Assembly (NCBI GenBank): GCA_965116445.1
Contig: OZ220688.1
Coordinates: 4,030,001 to 4,094,000, forward strand
DNA length: 64,000 nucleotides
Source: Multivorans sp965116445
GTDB lineage: Bacteria; Acidobacteriota; Thermoanaerobaculia; Multivoradales; Multivoraceae
Direction of reading: 5' to 3'
Shown: positions 54,638 to 63,424 of the stretch, in pieces
Position numbering within the stretch: position 1 is the first letter of the stretch
How the letters are laid out: each line of letters opens with the position of its first letter
Notes under the pieces: generated by a model
Database searches by the model: none
The model's input: only the letters and a program-made list of their open reading frames with translations
What the model was told of the DNA's origin: nothing
Program-made: the position numbers and the translations under genes

Positions 54638-54668
54638 TGGGTGCGCCGGCCTTCTGGCCGGCATCCGG
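54636..54668 (+). repeat. short-form repeat at the hpnG start
   Basis: ACTGGGTGCGCC and GCCGGCC-TTCT-GGCCGGC; its first bases overlap the hpnG GTG (complement of CAC at 54635-54637). Confidence 0.9.
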
Positions 54669-54695
54669 ATCCGGGTGCGTCGATGCGGGCGCCGC

Positions 54696-55697
54696 TCAAC
54701 CCGAGAGTTGCCAGGCCGCGAGCCGCGCCAGGTCGCGCGGGCTCTTGTGCAGCTCGCGCACCGCGGACGCCTCGAAGCCCGAGTGCATCGAGCAGTTCGC
54801 GCACAGCGGATCCTCGCGGGATTCCCAGTAGCTCCAGTCCGTGTCGTCCCAGAACTCCTGGAAGGTCGGGTAGTGGCGTTTACCGATGAGGTAGCACGGA
54901 CCCTTCCAGCCGAGCGGCGTCCTGGTCACCGTGCTCCACGGCGAGCACGAGTAGTCCCGGATCCCGGCGGCGAACTCGAGGAACATCGGCGTCGAGGTCA
55001 GCTTGTACTCGCCTGCGATCTCGAGGATGCGCAGGAACTTGTCCTCCGTGTCCTGCCGGGTGAGGAAGATGTCCCGGTCGACCGACTCGTACTGGTAGCC
55101 GGGGGAGATCAGCATCCCGTCGACGTCCAGGTCGCGCAGGAAGCTGCAGAGCTCCTCGACCTCCTCGATCCGCGTCTCCTTGAACACGGTCGTGTTCGTG
55201 CTCACGCGGTAGCCGAGCTCCTTGGCGGCCCGGATCATCTCGACCGCCTTGTCGAACACGCCCTCGCGCGCGCAGACGTAGTCGTGGGTTTCGCGCATGC
55301 CGTCGAGGTGGACGTTCAGCGTCAGGCGCCGGTGCGGGGGCACGCGTCCGAAGACCTTCGTGTCGAGCAGCAGGGCGTTCGTGCACAGGTAGATGTGCCG
55401 GCGCCGGGCGACGATGCCCGCGACGAGCTCCGGAAGCTCGGGGTAGATCGTCGGCTCGCCGCCGCAGATGGAAACGACGGGCGCCTCCGTGACCTCGACC
55501 GCGTCGAGACAGTCCGCCACCGGCATCCGGTCCCTGAGCTTCCCGGTATGCCGCTCCACCGAGCACCCGATGCACGCCAGGTTGCAGGTGTAGAGCGGCT
55601 CGAGCATCAGGACGAACGGGTACCTCTTCCTGCCCCGAAGCGCATTCCGCACCTGGAGCACCAGATTCTCGACCACAAGATGAAGCGGCGTTCTCAT
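54696..55697 (-). CDS. hpnH: adenosyl-hopene transferase HpnH
   Basis: 333 residues. Radical SAM enzyme that attaches an adenosyl group to diploptene, the first step of extended hopanoid synthesis. Cluster motif C38-x3-C42-x2-C45 (CNLACIGC), then APVVSICGGEPTIYPELPEL, TLNVHLDGMRETHDYV, DGMLISPGYQYESV and a C-terminal Cys region (CYLIGKRHYPTF, CANCSMHSGFEAS) as in HpnH. hpnG lies downstream on the same strand, giving the two successive steps. GGAGG precedes the ATG, and a perfect -35 box TTGACA (complement at 55729-55734) lies 32 bases upstream of it. Confidence 0.95.
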   Translation of the reverse strand: MRTPLHLVVENLVLQVRNALRGRKRYPFVLMLEPLYTCNLACIGCSVERHTGKLRDRMPVADCLDAVEVTEAPVVSICGGEPTIYPELPELVAGIVARRRHIYLCTNALLLDTKVFGRVPPHRRLTLNVHLDGMRETHDYVCAREGVFDKAVEMIRAAKELGYRVSTNTTVFKETRIEEVEELCSFLRDLDVDGMLISPGYQYESVDRDIFLTRQDTEDKFLRILEIAGEYKLTSTPMFLEFAAGIRDYSCSPWSTVTRTPLGWKGPCYLIGKRHYPTFQEFWDDTDWSYWESREDPLCANCSMHSGFEASAVRELHKSPRDLARLAAWQLSG

Positions 55698-55765
55698 CAG
55701 CGTTCAGGATCCTCCCGCATCGTCACATTGTCAACCGGCCGCAGAGACAGGGTCCGCCACTGGGT

Positions 55766-57208
55766 AATGGGATGGTCCGCCCCGCACCCTTACGGCCTCT
55801 CGTTGGGGCCAGAATGGTGTTTTCTTCCGAACAACAAGGAGGAGGCGGACCGTGAAGGAGGTTACTCGAGTCGGTATCGATCTGGGCAAGCATGTGTACC
55901 AGGTGTGCGGGATGGACGCGTCGGGCGCGGTGGTGTTTCAGCGTCAGTTGAAGGCACCGCGGCTGATGGAGTTGATGTCGCGGCTCAAGCCGTGCCTGGT
56001 GGGGATGGAGGCGAGCTGCGGCGCGCACCACTGGGTGGAGAAGCTGAGGGATCTGGGCCACGACGTGCGGATGATGAGTCCGCAGTTTGTCCGTCCGTAC
56101 GTGAAGTCGAACAAGAGCGACTACCACGACGCGGAGGCGATCTGCGAGGCGGTGTCGCGTCCGACGATGCGTTTCGTGCCTTACAAGACGAAGGAGCGCC
56201 GGGCGCTGCAGCAGATCCACCGAAGTCGGGAGACGATGGTTGGTGTGCGCACGCAGTTGGCGAACCAGTTACGTGGTTTTCTGCGGGAGTACGGGATCGT
56301 GCTGCCTCAGGGTCTGGCGGTGATCAAGCGGGAGGTGCCTGCGATCGCGTCGGACCCGGAGCGGGCCCTGCCGGGCGACTTTCGGGCTCTCTTGTGCATG
56401 CAGCACCAGGCGCTGATGCAGGTCGACGATCAGGTGGCGGATCTGACGGCGATGCTGGAGCGGGAGTCGAAGGAGAACCCCCTGTCCGAGCGTTTGATGT
56501 CGATCCCGGGGATCGGTCCGATGGTGTCGACGGCGCTGGTGGCGTCGGTCGGCTCGGGCTGGGCCTTCAGCAGCGGCCGTCAGATGTCGGCGTTTCTCGG
56601 GCTGGTGCCTCGTCAGGCATCGACCGGCGGGCACACGAGGCTGTTGGGGATCAGCAAACGCGGGGACCGCTACATGCGGGCGCTTCTGATCCACGGTGCG
56701 CGGGCGGTGCTGCGCACAGCCCACAAGGGCGAGCGGACGCGGCTCAAGGAATGGGCTCTGGACGTCAAGCGGCGCCGGGGGGCGAACGTCGCCACGGTGG
56801 CCGTGGCCAACAAGCTGGCTCGAATCGCCTGGGCGGTGCTGCGACACGACGAACGCTACAGCGACGAACGCCATGTCGGCGGTCGAGCAAGGGACTCACG
56901 GGCCGCGGCGTAGACGGCTCGGGGAACAGCGAACCAACGATAGGAGAATCGCCCCACCAAGCAGTTTGCGGGGACTCATTCGAGCGATGGCGAAACAGGT
57001 CGGACCGGCGCGTTGAGAAGCCTGAGTCGGCGCAGGGCCCATCAAGAGGCCGTCTGGGTGTGAAGAGGCCGACGCGCGCGTATTCCATCGGGGCCAGGGA
57101 GCTCTCTCTCAGAGACTCCCACCAACAGGCCGAATACATGCAAGCAACTGCACCTACCTCGCCAGAAACCCGGAAAGAGCCCTTGCACAAGCGGGGCGGA
57201 CCATACAT
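55766..57208 (+). mobile_element. IS110-family (IS1111-like) insertion sequence, copy 2
   Basis: Same 1443-base element as at 25072-26514, no difference noticed over the compared stretches, in the same orientation. It again sits between CCACTGGGT and GCGCCGGC of a dispersed repeat. Inverted repeats at 55772-55785 and 57191-57204. Removing it restores a complete short-form repeat. Confidence 0.94.
55852..56913 (+). CDS. IS110-family transposase, copy 2
   Basis: 353 residues, the translated protein is the same as that of copy 1 (DEDD residues D10, E53, D90, D93; serine region ASTGG). GTG start behind AGGAGG. Intact, so both copies could supply active recombinase. Confidence 0.97.
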   Translation: MKEVTRVGIDLGKHVYQVCGMDASGAVVFQRQLKAPRLMELMSRLKPCLVGMEASCGAHHWVEKLRDLGHDVRMMSPQFVRPYVKSNKSDYHDAEAICEAVSRPTMRFVPYKTKERRALQQIHRSRETMVGVRTQLANQLRGFLREYGIVLPQGLAVIKREVPAIASDPERALPGDFRALLCMQHQALMQVDDQVADLTAMLERESKENPLSERLMSIPGIGPMVSTALVASVGSGWAFSSGRQMSAFLGLVPRQASTGGHTRLLGISKRGDRYMRALLIHGARAVLRTAHKGERTRLKEWALDVKRRRGANVATVAVANKLARIAWAVLRHDERYSDERHVGGRARDSRAAA

Positions 57209-57258
57209 GCGCCGGCGTCCCCGCCGGCATCCGGCGCGATGCCGCGAAGCGGCGAGCC
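57209..57258 (+). repeat. right part of the repeat interrupted by IS copy 2
   Basis: GCGCCGGC-GTCCCC-GCCGGC, CATCCGGC and GCCGC-GAA-GCGGC tail. The left part CCACTGGGT is at 55757-55765. Confidence 0.92.
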
Positions 57259-57289
57259 CGAGATGTAGACGGCTTGGCTTGGCACGAAG

Positions 57290-57319
57290 CGGAGCCGGCC
57301 GTTGGCCGGCGCACCCAGT
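57290..57319 (-). repeat. short-form repeat upstream of the lipoprotein gene
   Basis: GAGCCGGCCGTTGGCCGGC followed by GCACCCAGT on the plus strand (5' box in reverse); its last bases AGT overlap the GTG start at 57318. Confidence 0.75.
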
Positions 57320-60014
57320 GCGGGGTCTCCTCGCCATCTTGCTCGCCCTGGCCGCCTGCGCCCCATCCCCGCCTCCCGACACCGCCCCGCCCCCGGTGCA
57401 AACCACCGCCCTCTGGCTCTTCGACGAACCGGCCGGCCTCTACCCGAGCCACACCCTGGACGACATGTCGGACAACGACATGGTCCTCACCCTCGGCCTC
57501 GGCGCTCAGGTCGCCCCCGGCCGCTACGGCAATGCCCTGCTCCTCGCGCCGCTCGAGCCCCCGCTCGACGTGCCGCCAGCCGAAGAGAAGCCCGGCGAGT
57601 TCGGGATGGCCCGCTTGCCGACACCCGAAGGCCGCACCGTCGAGCCCCTGAGCTGGTTCACCGCCCACTACGCGGCTCTCATGACCTCCGGCGAGAACCA
57701 CCTCCGCAAACAGGTCGGCCACAAGAACCCCACGACGAGCGCCCTCAACCTCGGCGACTTCGATTGGACCGTCGAGTTCTGGCACTCCCCGGGCGCCTCC
57801 CACACTGGGTGCGCCGGCGTGTCGTCCGTGCGCCCGACTGACGGGCGCACGGAACGGGTCGCGGGTGGCGCGGATCGCGCCACCCGGGTTCCCGCCGGCA
57901 TCAGGCGCGATGCCGCGGAGCGGCGAGCCCGAGTCGCCAGCGGTTTGGCAGGACGCCGCACGGAACCGGCCGACGACGACTCGTCAACCGGCCTGGCGGC
58001 CGACGCTTCGTCCGCGACAGGGGCCGAAGCCGCAATCTTTGAGCTCGGCACCGGCCCGCGCGGCGAGAACGACATCGTTACCCGCCTCACCTGGTCGGGC
58101 GACTGCTCTCGTTTCGTCCTGGTCAACCAACCCGCCGGCGCGGTCGTCGAGATCCCTACCGCTACCGACACCACCGCCGCCGCCGATGCCACGCCCACCT
58201 GGCACCACTACGCCTTCACCTACGACGCCACCGCCGACCAACTCCGCCACTACGTCGACGGCGCCCTCCAACCCCTGCCGCCACCCGCCACCCTCGCAGC
58301 CCTCCCCGAAGGGGACGAGGCCTACTTCACCCTCGGCACCGACGGCCTCTGGAACCACCCCCTCACCGGCCTGCTCGACGAGTTCCGCGTCAGCCGCGGC
58401 CTCGTCTACACGGCCGACTTCGACCCCCCGGCAACCTTCGCGACCCACCTCGAACCCGTCGAACTCACAAAGGGCCCGCCACTCCTCTTTGCTGACGACT
58501 TCGCCGACGACTCCACCGACGACGCCTCCGCCCCCTTCCAGCTCGGCACCCGCAAGCACGTCTTCATCGACGACGCCCTCCTGGCCGATGTGGGCGACGC
58601 GAAGTTCACCGTCAACCCGCCGCGGCGCGCCGAGCGGGTCATCGACAACATCAAGGGCACGTTCCGCAAGCACCTCACCGTCGTCGAAGGCGACGACGGC
58701 GTCATCCGCATCTACAACTCTCGGGAAGAGGACCACCTCGCCGTCTACACCTCGACCGACGGCGTCCACTTCGACCGGCCCGACCAGGGGCGCGGCGAGA
58801 TCAACGGCCACCGCAACATCGTGATCCCCGACATGGTGGGCGGCCTCGGCAATCCGTTCTGGGACCCGCAGGCGCCGCCCGACGAGCGCTGGAAGTACCT
58901 CACGGACTACCAGCGGCGCGGCCTCTACCTCTACACCTCGGCCGACGGCTACAACTGGACGCGGCGGCGCAACATCGTCCTGCCGTTCCGGTCCGGCACC
59001 CAGAGCAGCACGTACTACGACGACCAGCGGCAGGTCTACATGGCCTACCACCGCTCCGGCATCTTCCACACGCCCGGCGGCGTGACGCAGCGCAGCTCCG
59101 TGGTGTCGGAGCATGAGGACCTGCGCGCGACCCAGTCGTTCAGCCCGCTGACGCAGCAGGAGTACTTCGACCTGCGCGCCGAGTACCCGCTCCGCGACCC
59201 GCTGCCGTGGTGGGTGGACAACGGCCCGCTGACGCCGGGCGGGTTCGGCATGGAGTACCCGCACCTCTTCGATCCGACCCCCGAGGACCCGGTGGGCACC
59301 GACTTCTACCTCACCAAGGCGATGAAGTACCCCTATGCCCCCGACACCTACCTCGCCTTCCCGGTGGGCTACTTCCACTACTACGGCGACGGGCCCGAGG
59401 CGCGCACGGTGCTGGGCCTGGAAGAGCGCGGCCTTGGCTCCGGTCCGCTCGAATCCCAGATTGCCGTCAGCCGCAACGGGCTCCACTGGAAGCGGCGCCC
59501 CGAGCCGGCCTACGTTGGGATAGGCCGCCACCAGGGGCGCGACGTGGTCACCGCCTACATCGGCCACGGCATGATCCGCCGCGGCGAGGAACTCTGGCAG
59601 TACTACTTCGGCGAGACGCACTACCACTCGCCCCACACGGAAGACCCGGACGGCCGCGGCGTCTACCGGCTCGTCCAACGCCTCGACGGGTTCATCTCGC
59701 TCGACAGTCCGTACGGCGTCGAGACGACCGTCGTCACCCGCCCGCTCGTGTTCGAAGGCAACCGCCTGCAACTGAACGTCGACACCGACGCGGTCGGCTA
59801 CCTGCAGGTCGGCTTCCTGGACGAGCAGGGCCAGCCGATCGAGGGCTACACCGTCGACGATTGCGTCTACGTCAACGGCGACTTCATCGCGAAGGAAGTT
59901 GACTGGCTGGAGACCGGCGCCGACGTGTTACCGCTGGCGGGCAGGACCGTGCAGGTCGTGTTCCGCATGCGCGGCGCGAAGCTCTACGCGATGCAATTCG
60001 TTGAAGGAGGATAG
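57318..60014 (+). CDS. lipoprotein with LamG and beta-propeller glycosidase-like domains
   Basis: 898 residues from the GTG at 57318. Short lipoprotein signal VRGLLAILLALAAC with the lipobox Cys at residue 14. A LamG/concanavalin-like domain (about 30-380: ALWLFDEPAGLYP, WTVEFWHSP, WHHYAFTYDATADQLRHYVD, LLDEFRVSRGLVY) is split by an in-frame long-form repeat (57804-57930) that adds about 45 residues. From about residue 415 (KHVFIDDALLADVGDAKF) a propeller-like domain related to GH32/GH43-like proteins follows. No catalytic residues assigned. Outer-membrane or periplasmic anchoring inferred. Co-transcribed with the next gene (two-base gap). Confidence 0.8.
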   Translation: MRGLLAILLALAACAPSPPPDTAPPPVQTTALWLFDEPAGLYPSHTLDDMSDNDMVLTLGLGAQVAPGRYGNALLLAPLEPPLDVPPAEEKPGEFGMARLPTPEGRTVEPLSWFTAHYAALMTSGENHLRKQVGHKNPTTSALNLGDFDWTVEFWHSPGASHTGCAGVSSVRPTDGRTERVAGGADRATRVPAGIRRDAAERRARVASGLAGRRTEPADDDSSTGLAADASSATGAEAAIFELGTGPRGENDIVTRLTWSGDCSRFVLVNQPAGAVVEIPTATDTTAAADATPTWHHYAFTYDATADQLRHYVDGALQPLPPPATLAALPEGDEAYFTLGTDGLWNHPLTGLLDEFRVSRGLVYTADFDPPATFATHLEPVELTKGPPLLFADDFADDSTDDASAPFQLGTRKHVFIDDALLADVGDAKFTVNPPRRAERVIDNIKGTFRKHLTVVEGDDGVIRIYNSREEDHLAVYTSTDGVHFDRPDQGRGEINGHRNIVIPDMVGGLGNPFWDPQAPPDERWKYLTDYQRRGLYLYTSADGYNWTRRRNIVLPFRSGTQSSTYYDDQRQVYMAYHRSGIFHTPGGVTQRSSVVSEHEDLRATQSFSPLTQQEYFDLRAEYPLRDPLPWWVDNGPLTPGGFGMEYPHLFDPTPEDPVGTDFYLTKAMKYPYAPDTYLAFPVGYFHYYGDGPEARTVLGLEERGLGSGPLESQIAVSRNGLHWKRRPEPAYVGIGRHQGRDVVTAYIGHGMIRRGEELWQYYFGETHYHSPHTEDPDGRGVYRLVQRLDGFISLDSPYGVETTVVTRPLVFEGNRLQLNVDTDAVGYLQVGFLDEQGQPIEGYTVDDCVYVNGDFIAKEVDWLETGADVLPLAGRTVQVVFRMRGAKLYAMQFVEGG
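57804..57930 (+). repeat. long-form repeat inside the LamG domain coding region
   Basis: Hairpin 1 CCGTGCGCCCG/CGGGCGCACGG with loop ACTGA, one base longer than usual; the change leaves the gene frame open. Hairpin 2 loop GAT. Tail GCCGC-GGA-GCGGC. Confidence 0.9.
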
Positions 60015-60016
60015 AG

Positions 60017-62755
60017 ATGCTCGGCAGAGAACCCCATCCCCGGCGGAGCGAGGCCTTCGGCCTCGCACGTTTTTCTTCAGAAAGCCGACGAGGACGTCGG
60101 CGCACCCAGTCTGCAACTGCGTTGACGTCCCACACCGGGTGCGCCGGCGTCCCCGCCGGCTGCCGCCGCAGGCGGCCAACAAGCCGCGCCAGCCAACGGC
60201 CGGCGACCACTTCCCTCTTCCTCGCCGTTGCCGTAGCTCTTACAGCCGTCACCGCCGTGGCGTCCGCCACCCCCGGCCCGCAAACCACCCCCGTCGACCT
60301 CGACGCCTACACGCAAGTCCTCCACGTTTCCACCTCCACCGGCGACGACGCCATAGCCACCGGCACCGCCGACTCGCCCTACGCCACCATCACCGCCGCC
60401 CTGGCCGCCGCCGATGCCACAACCACCAGCACCGCAGCCGCAACCCGCACCGCCATCCTCATAGCCGCCGGCGCCTACCCAACCCACAACCTCAAGCTGC
60501 CCCCCAACGTCGACCTCTACGGCGGCTTCGACCCCACCTCGACCGACTGGTCGACGGGCCGCGACATCCAGGCCCACCCGACCGTCCTCGACGCTCAGAA
60601 CCAGGACCGGGTCCTCAACATCGCCGCTGCCTCCACCTCCGAACCCCACACCACCAACCGCATCGACGGCCTCCACATCCAGAACGGCCGTATCCGCGCC
60701 CCCGGCGGCGGCATCCTCATCGACGGCGCATCCCCCGTCCTCACGAACAACGTCTTCACCGGCAACTCCACCCTCACTCCCGCTGGCTGGGCGCCCAAGC
60801 ACCTTCACGAGACCGCCCACGACGGCGGCGCCATCTACTGCCGAAACGGCGGCGGCCCCGAGATCCGCAACAACCTGATCGCCGAGAACGGCACCGAGAC
60901 CGGCCGCGGCGGCGGCATCGCCTTCGACGGCGAGTGCGATGGCCTGATCGCCGACAACGCGATCATCGCGAACATCGCCGGCGCCGCCGACACGATGCGC
61001 AGCAGCGACGGCGGCGGCATCTCCATCTTCAATTGGTCGTCGCCCGAGATCAGCGGCAACGTCGTTCTCGGCAACCGGGCGCGGGGCAACAACGACGGCG
61101 GCGGCATCTTTGTCGCCTACTGGTCCTCGGCCAAGGTCCGCGACAACGTGATCGTCGCCAACGTGGGCGGGGACGACGGCGGCGGCCTGTTCGTCGGCGG
61201 TCAGGAACACCGCTACGACCGGCCGTTCGACCCGATGCCCGCGCCCGAGGACTTCTTCGTCGAAGTGACCGGCAACCGCTTCTTCGGCAACACGAACCCC
61301 TCCGGCAACTCCGGCGCCACCCGCATCACGATGGAGAGCCGCGGCCGGGTCGACGGCAACCTCGCCGCGCTCAACCGCGGCTTCTACCTGCAGCGGAGCG
61401 AACTGGAGGTGACCAACAACACGATCCTCGAAGACACCCTGCTCGTCGAGACCAAGGAGGGCCTCGAGCCCACTCTTCTCAGCAACAACATCGTGTCGGG
61501 CTCGCTGGAGAGCGACGGCACAGCGATCATGACCGCGTCTCTGGTCCGCGACGGCGCCGCGGGCGAAGGCAACGCGGCCGGACTGCCCGAGTTCCTCGAA
61601 GACGGCAGGGAACCCCAGGTGCTCGGAACCTCGTACTCGGCCTCCAGCCACCAGACCCGGGTCGAGGTCTCAGCACTCCTCCCACCCGACGACCTCGCCA
61701 ATCGCGTCGTTGCCAGCCACGCCGGCTGGGGCGTCGTTCACTCCGCCTCCGGCCGCGACCTGACCCTCTGGGGTGACCTCAGTGCTGCCAGGGAGCTCCG
61801 CCTGCTTCCGACCTACCGTCAGACCACTTCGTCCCCCGGCTTCGGCAGGGGTTTCGACGCGGCCCGAGCCGCGTCCGACTACCAGCCCCAGCGCATCAAC
61901 AAGTCCATCGAGCTCCTCGAGCGCGGCCAGCCCATCTACTACGACGCCTCCACTGGCGGCTACGAGGAGGGCATGCGCATGGCCAGCACCTGGGGCGACT
62001 ACATCATCTACAACGTCGAGCACGTGGCACTCGACTTCGCGGCACTGCGCGAGTTCATGCGCGGTCTCGTCGACGCCGGGCCCACCCCGAGCGGCCACCG
62101 CACGCCCACCGTCATCGCCTCCCTGCCCCTGCTCGGCCTCGACGAGGCGACCGTCACCGCCGGCGGCTGGATGGTCCAGCAGGCCCTGGCCCAGGGCGTC
62201 CACGGCGTCCACCTCGCCCGCGCCCGCGACCCGGAGGGAGTCAAGCGCTTCGTCCAGGCCGCCCGCTACCCGATCCACAAGCAGGCCGTCGACGTCGTGG
62301 GCGAGGGCCTCCGCGGCTGGGGCAGCCACACCTTCGCCGCCTGGGTCTGGGGCCTGAACGCCCAGGAGTACCTCCAGAAAGCCGACGTGTGGCCTCTCAA
62401 CCCCGAAGGCGAGATCATGCTCGGCGTGAAGTTGGAAGACCAGCAGGCCCTCGACCGAGCCGCCGAAACCCTCTCCGTCCCCGGCCTCGCCTTCGCCGAA
62501 CACGGCCCGCGCGACCTAGGCCTTTCCTACGGCCACCTCGAAGGCCGCGCCGACCCGCCGCTTCCCCCCGAAGTCGTCGCCGCCGGCGACATGGTGCTGG
62601 AGTTGACGAAGGAGCGGGGGATGTTCTTCCTGGACAACGTGCTGCCGGAGAACGTGACGGGGCAGCTTGACCGTGGCGTAATGATCGGCGCCGGGCGCCG
62701 CGAGGATTCGGCGGAGGTCGGGAGGGAGTACAGCGGGCGGACGATTCCTTGGTAG
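60017..62755 (+). CDS. parallel beta-helix protein fused to HpcH/HpaI aldolase-like domain
   Basis: 912 residues; ATG two bases after the previous stop, behind GGAGG. Signal peptide core SLFLAVAVALTAVTAVASA is preceded by about 65 residues encoded by two repeats in opposite orientation (60047-60110 and 60134-60178), an unusually long n-region. Residues about 90-540 form a right-handed beta-helix: regular NN, GGG and GNRF motifs. The rest (about 620-900) resembles the HpcH/HpaI aldolase TIM barrel (IIYNVEHVALDFAALREFMR; GVHGVHLARARDPEGVKRF). An exported beta-helix with an aldolase-like barrel is unusual; function unknown. Confidence 0.72.
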   Translation: MLGREPHPRRSEAFGLARFSSESRRGRRRTQSATALTSHTGCAGVPAGCRRRRPTSRASQRPATTSLFLAVAVALTAVTAVASATPGPQTTPVDLDAYTQVLHVSTSTGDDAIATGTADSPYATITAALAAADATTTSTAAATRTAILIAAGAYPTHNLKLPPNVDLYGGFDPTSTDWSTGRDIQAHPTVLDAQNQDRVLNIAAASTSEPHTTNRIDGLHIQNGRIRAPGGGILIDGASPVLTNNVFTGNSTLTPAGWAPKHLHETAHDGGAIYCRNGGGPEIRNNLIAENGTETGRGGGIAFDGECDGLIADNAIIANIAGAADTMRSSDGGGISIFNWSSPEISGNVVLGNRARGNNDGGGIFVAYWSSAKVRDNVIVANVGGDDGGGLFVGGQEHRYDRPFDPMPAPEDFFVEVTGNRFFGNTNPSGNSGATRITMESRGRVDGNLAALNRGFYLQRSELEVTNNTILEDTLLVETKEGLEPTLLSNNIVSGSLESDGTAIMTASLVRDGAAGEGNAAGLPEFLEDGREPQVLGTSYSASSHQTRVEVSALLPPDDLANRVVASHAGWGVVHSASGRDLTLWGDLSAARELRLLPTYRQTTSSPGFGRGFDAARAASDYQPQRINKSIELLERGQPIYYDASTGGYEEGMRMASTWGDYIIYNVEHVALDFAALREFMRGLVDAGPTPSGHRTPTVIASLPLLGLDEATVTAGGWMVQQALAQGVHGVHLARARDPEGVKRFVQAARYPIHKQAVDVVGEGLRGWGSHTFAAWVWGLNAQEYLQKADVWPLNPEGEIMLGVKLEDQQALDRAAETLSVPGLAFAEHGPRDLGLSYGHLEGRADPPLPPEVVAAGDMVLELTKERGMFFLDNVLPENVTGQLDRGVMIGAGRREDSAEVGREYSGRTIPW
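60047..60110 (-). repeat. dispersed repeat, reverse, in the N-terminal coding region
   Basis: Minus-strand ACTGGGTGCGCCGAC with GTCGGC arm (GCCGAC/GTCGGC variant) and tail GCGAGGCC-GAA-GGCCTCGC. Confidence 0.88.
60134..60178 (+). repeat. dispersed repeat, forward, in the N-terminal coding region
   Basis: ACCGGGTGCGCC, GCCGGC-GTCCCC-GCCGGC and a GCCGCCGCAGGCGGC tail, in frame. Confidence 0.88.
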
Positions 62756-62759
62756 CGCC

Positions 62760-63200
62760 TCAGGGCGCCGCGACGTGGGGGAGGCGCTGCATGGCCGCGT
62801 CGAACGTGTAGACGCCGTCCAGCAGTTCGCCGTCGCTGGCCGCGGTCCGGAGCGCCTTGAACACGATCAGCGCGTCGGCGAAGCCGACTCCCCTGGCGGA
62901 CCCCGACCCCGTTTCGGCTGCCGCCCCGTCGCTGCGGTAGGCGTGGAGAGCTCGCCAGACGACCTGGTCGTCCTCGAAGCGGATTCCCGGTTCGCTGAAC
63001 AACCGTTCAAGGACGGCCGCCAGTTGAGCCTTGGGAAGTCCGTACTTCTTGCCGGAAAGCGTCCAGATCGTCTCCACCAGGACCACATCGGTGACCAGGA
63101 TCGTCTCGCCGCCGCCGAAGACCGCGTCTGCGCGATCCGCCTGCACTTCGTCGTCCTGGAACAGGTAGCGGAGCAGGACGCTCGTGTCGACTGCGATCAA
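62760..63200 (-). CDS. vapC: VapC-type PIN-domain toxin
   Basis: 146 residues from a TTG at 63200. PIN nuclease pattern: MIAVDTSVLLRYLFQDDEVQ (first acidic residue), LVTDVVLVETIWTLSGKKYG (Glu) and GVGFADALIVFKAL (third acidic, Asp). The start codon overlaps the antitoxin stop by four bases, so the pair is coupled. It lies downstream of the beta-helix gene, convergent with it, four bases from its stop. Intact length. Confidence 0.85.
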   Translation of the reverse strand: MIAVDTSVLLRYLFQDDEVQADRADAVFGGGETILVTDVVLVETIWTLSGKKYGLPKAQLAAVLERLFSEPGIRFEDDQVVWRALHAYRSDGAAAETGSGSARGVGFADALIVFKALRTAASDGELLDGVYTFDAAMQRLPHVAAP

Positions 63201-63424
63201 GGCCTCGGCACGTCGAGTGCGCTCCGCAGCGACTCGTCGTCGCTCATCGCGGGGTCGCCGGCGACGTGCCGCAGAAGGCCTCTGGCCGCGCCGGCCTCCT
63301 TCCGCACAATGGTGATGCGGCCGTTGGCGACGAAGCAGCGATACTCGTCGCCGGGTTCGATGCCCACTTCCCTGCATTGAGCGATTGGGAGCGTGATCTG
63401 GCGTTTGGCGCTCACTCGCGGCAT
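63197..63424 (-). CDS. vapB: VapB-type antitoxin (AbrB/SpoVT domain)
   Basis: 75 residues. AbrB-like swapped-hairpin fold: MPRVSAKRQITLPIAQCREV followed by GIEPGDEYRCFVANGRITIV. A C-terminal tail binds the PIN toxin encoded next. ATG at 63424. A TTGACT box (complement at 63484-63489) lies about 60 bases upstream; its -10 is poor. Confidence 0.82.
   Translation of the reverse strand: MPRVSAKRQITLPIAQCREVGIEPGDEYRCFVANGRITIVRKEAGAARGLLRHVAGDPAMSDDESLRSALDVPRP

Noticed and set aside
54675..57317. Long plus-strand frame running through hpnH and the IS into the lipoprotein gene
   Set aside because: Antisense to hpnH and out of frame with the transposase; only the part from 57318 has a lipoprotein signal and domains.
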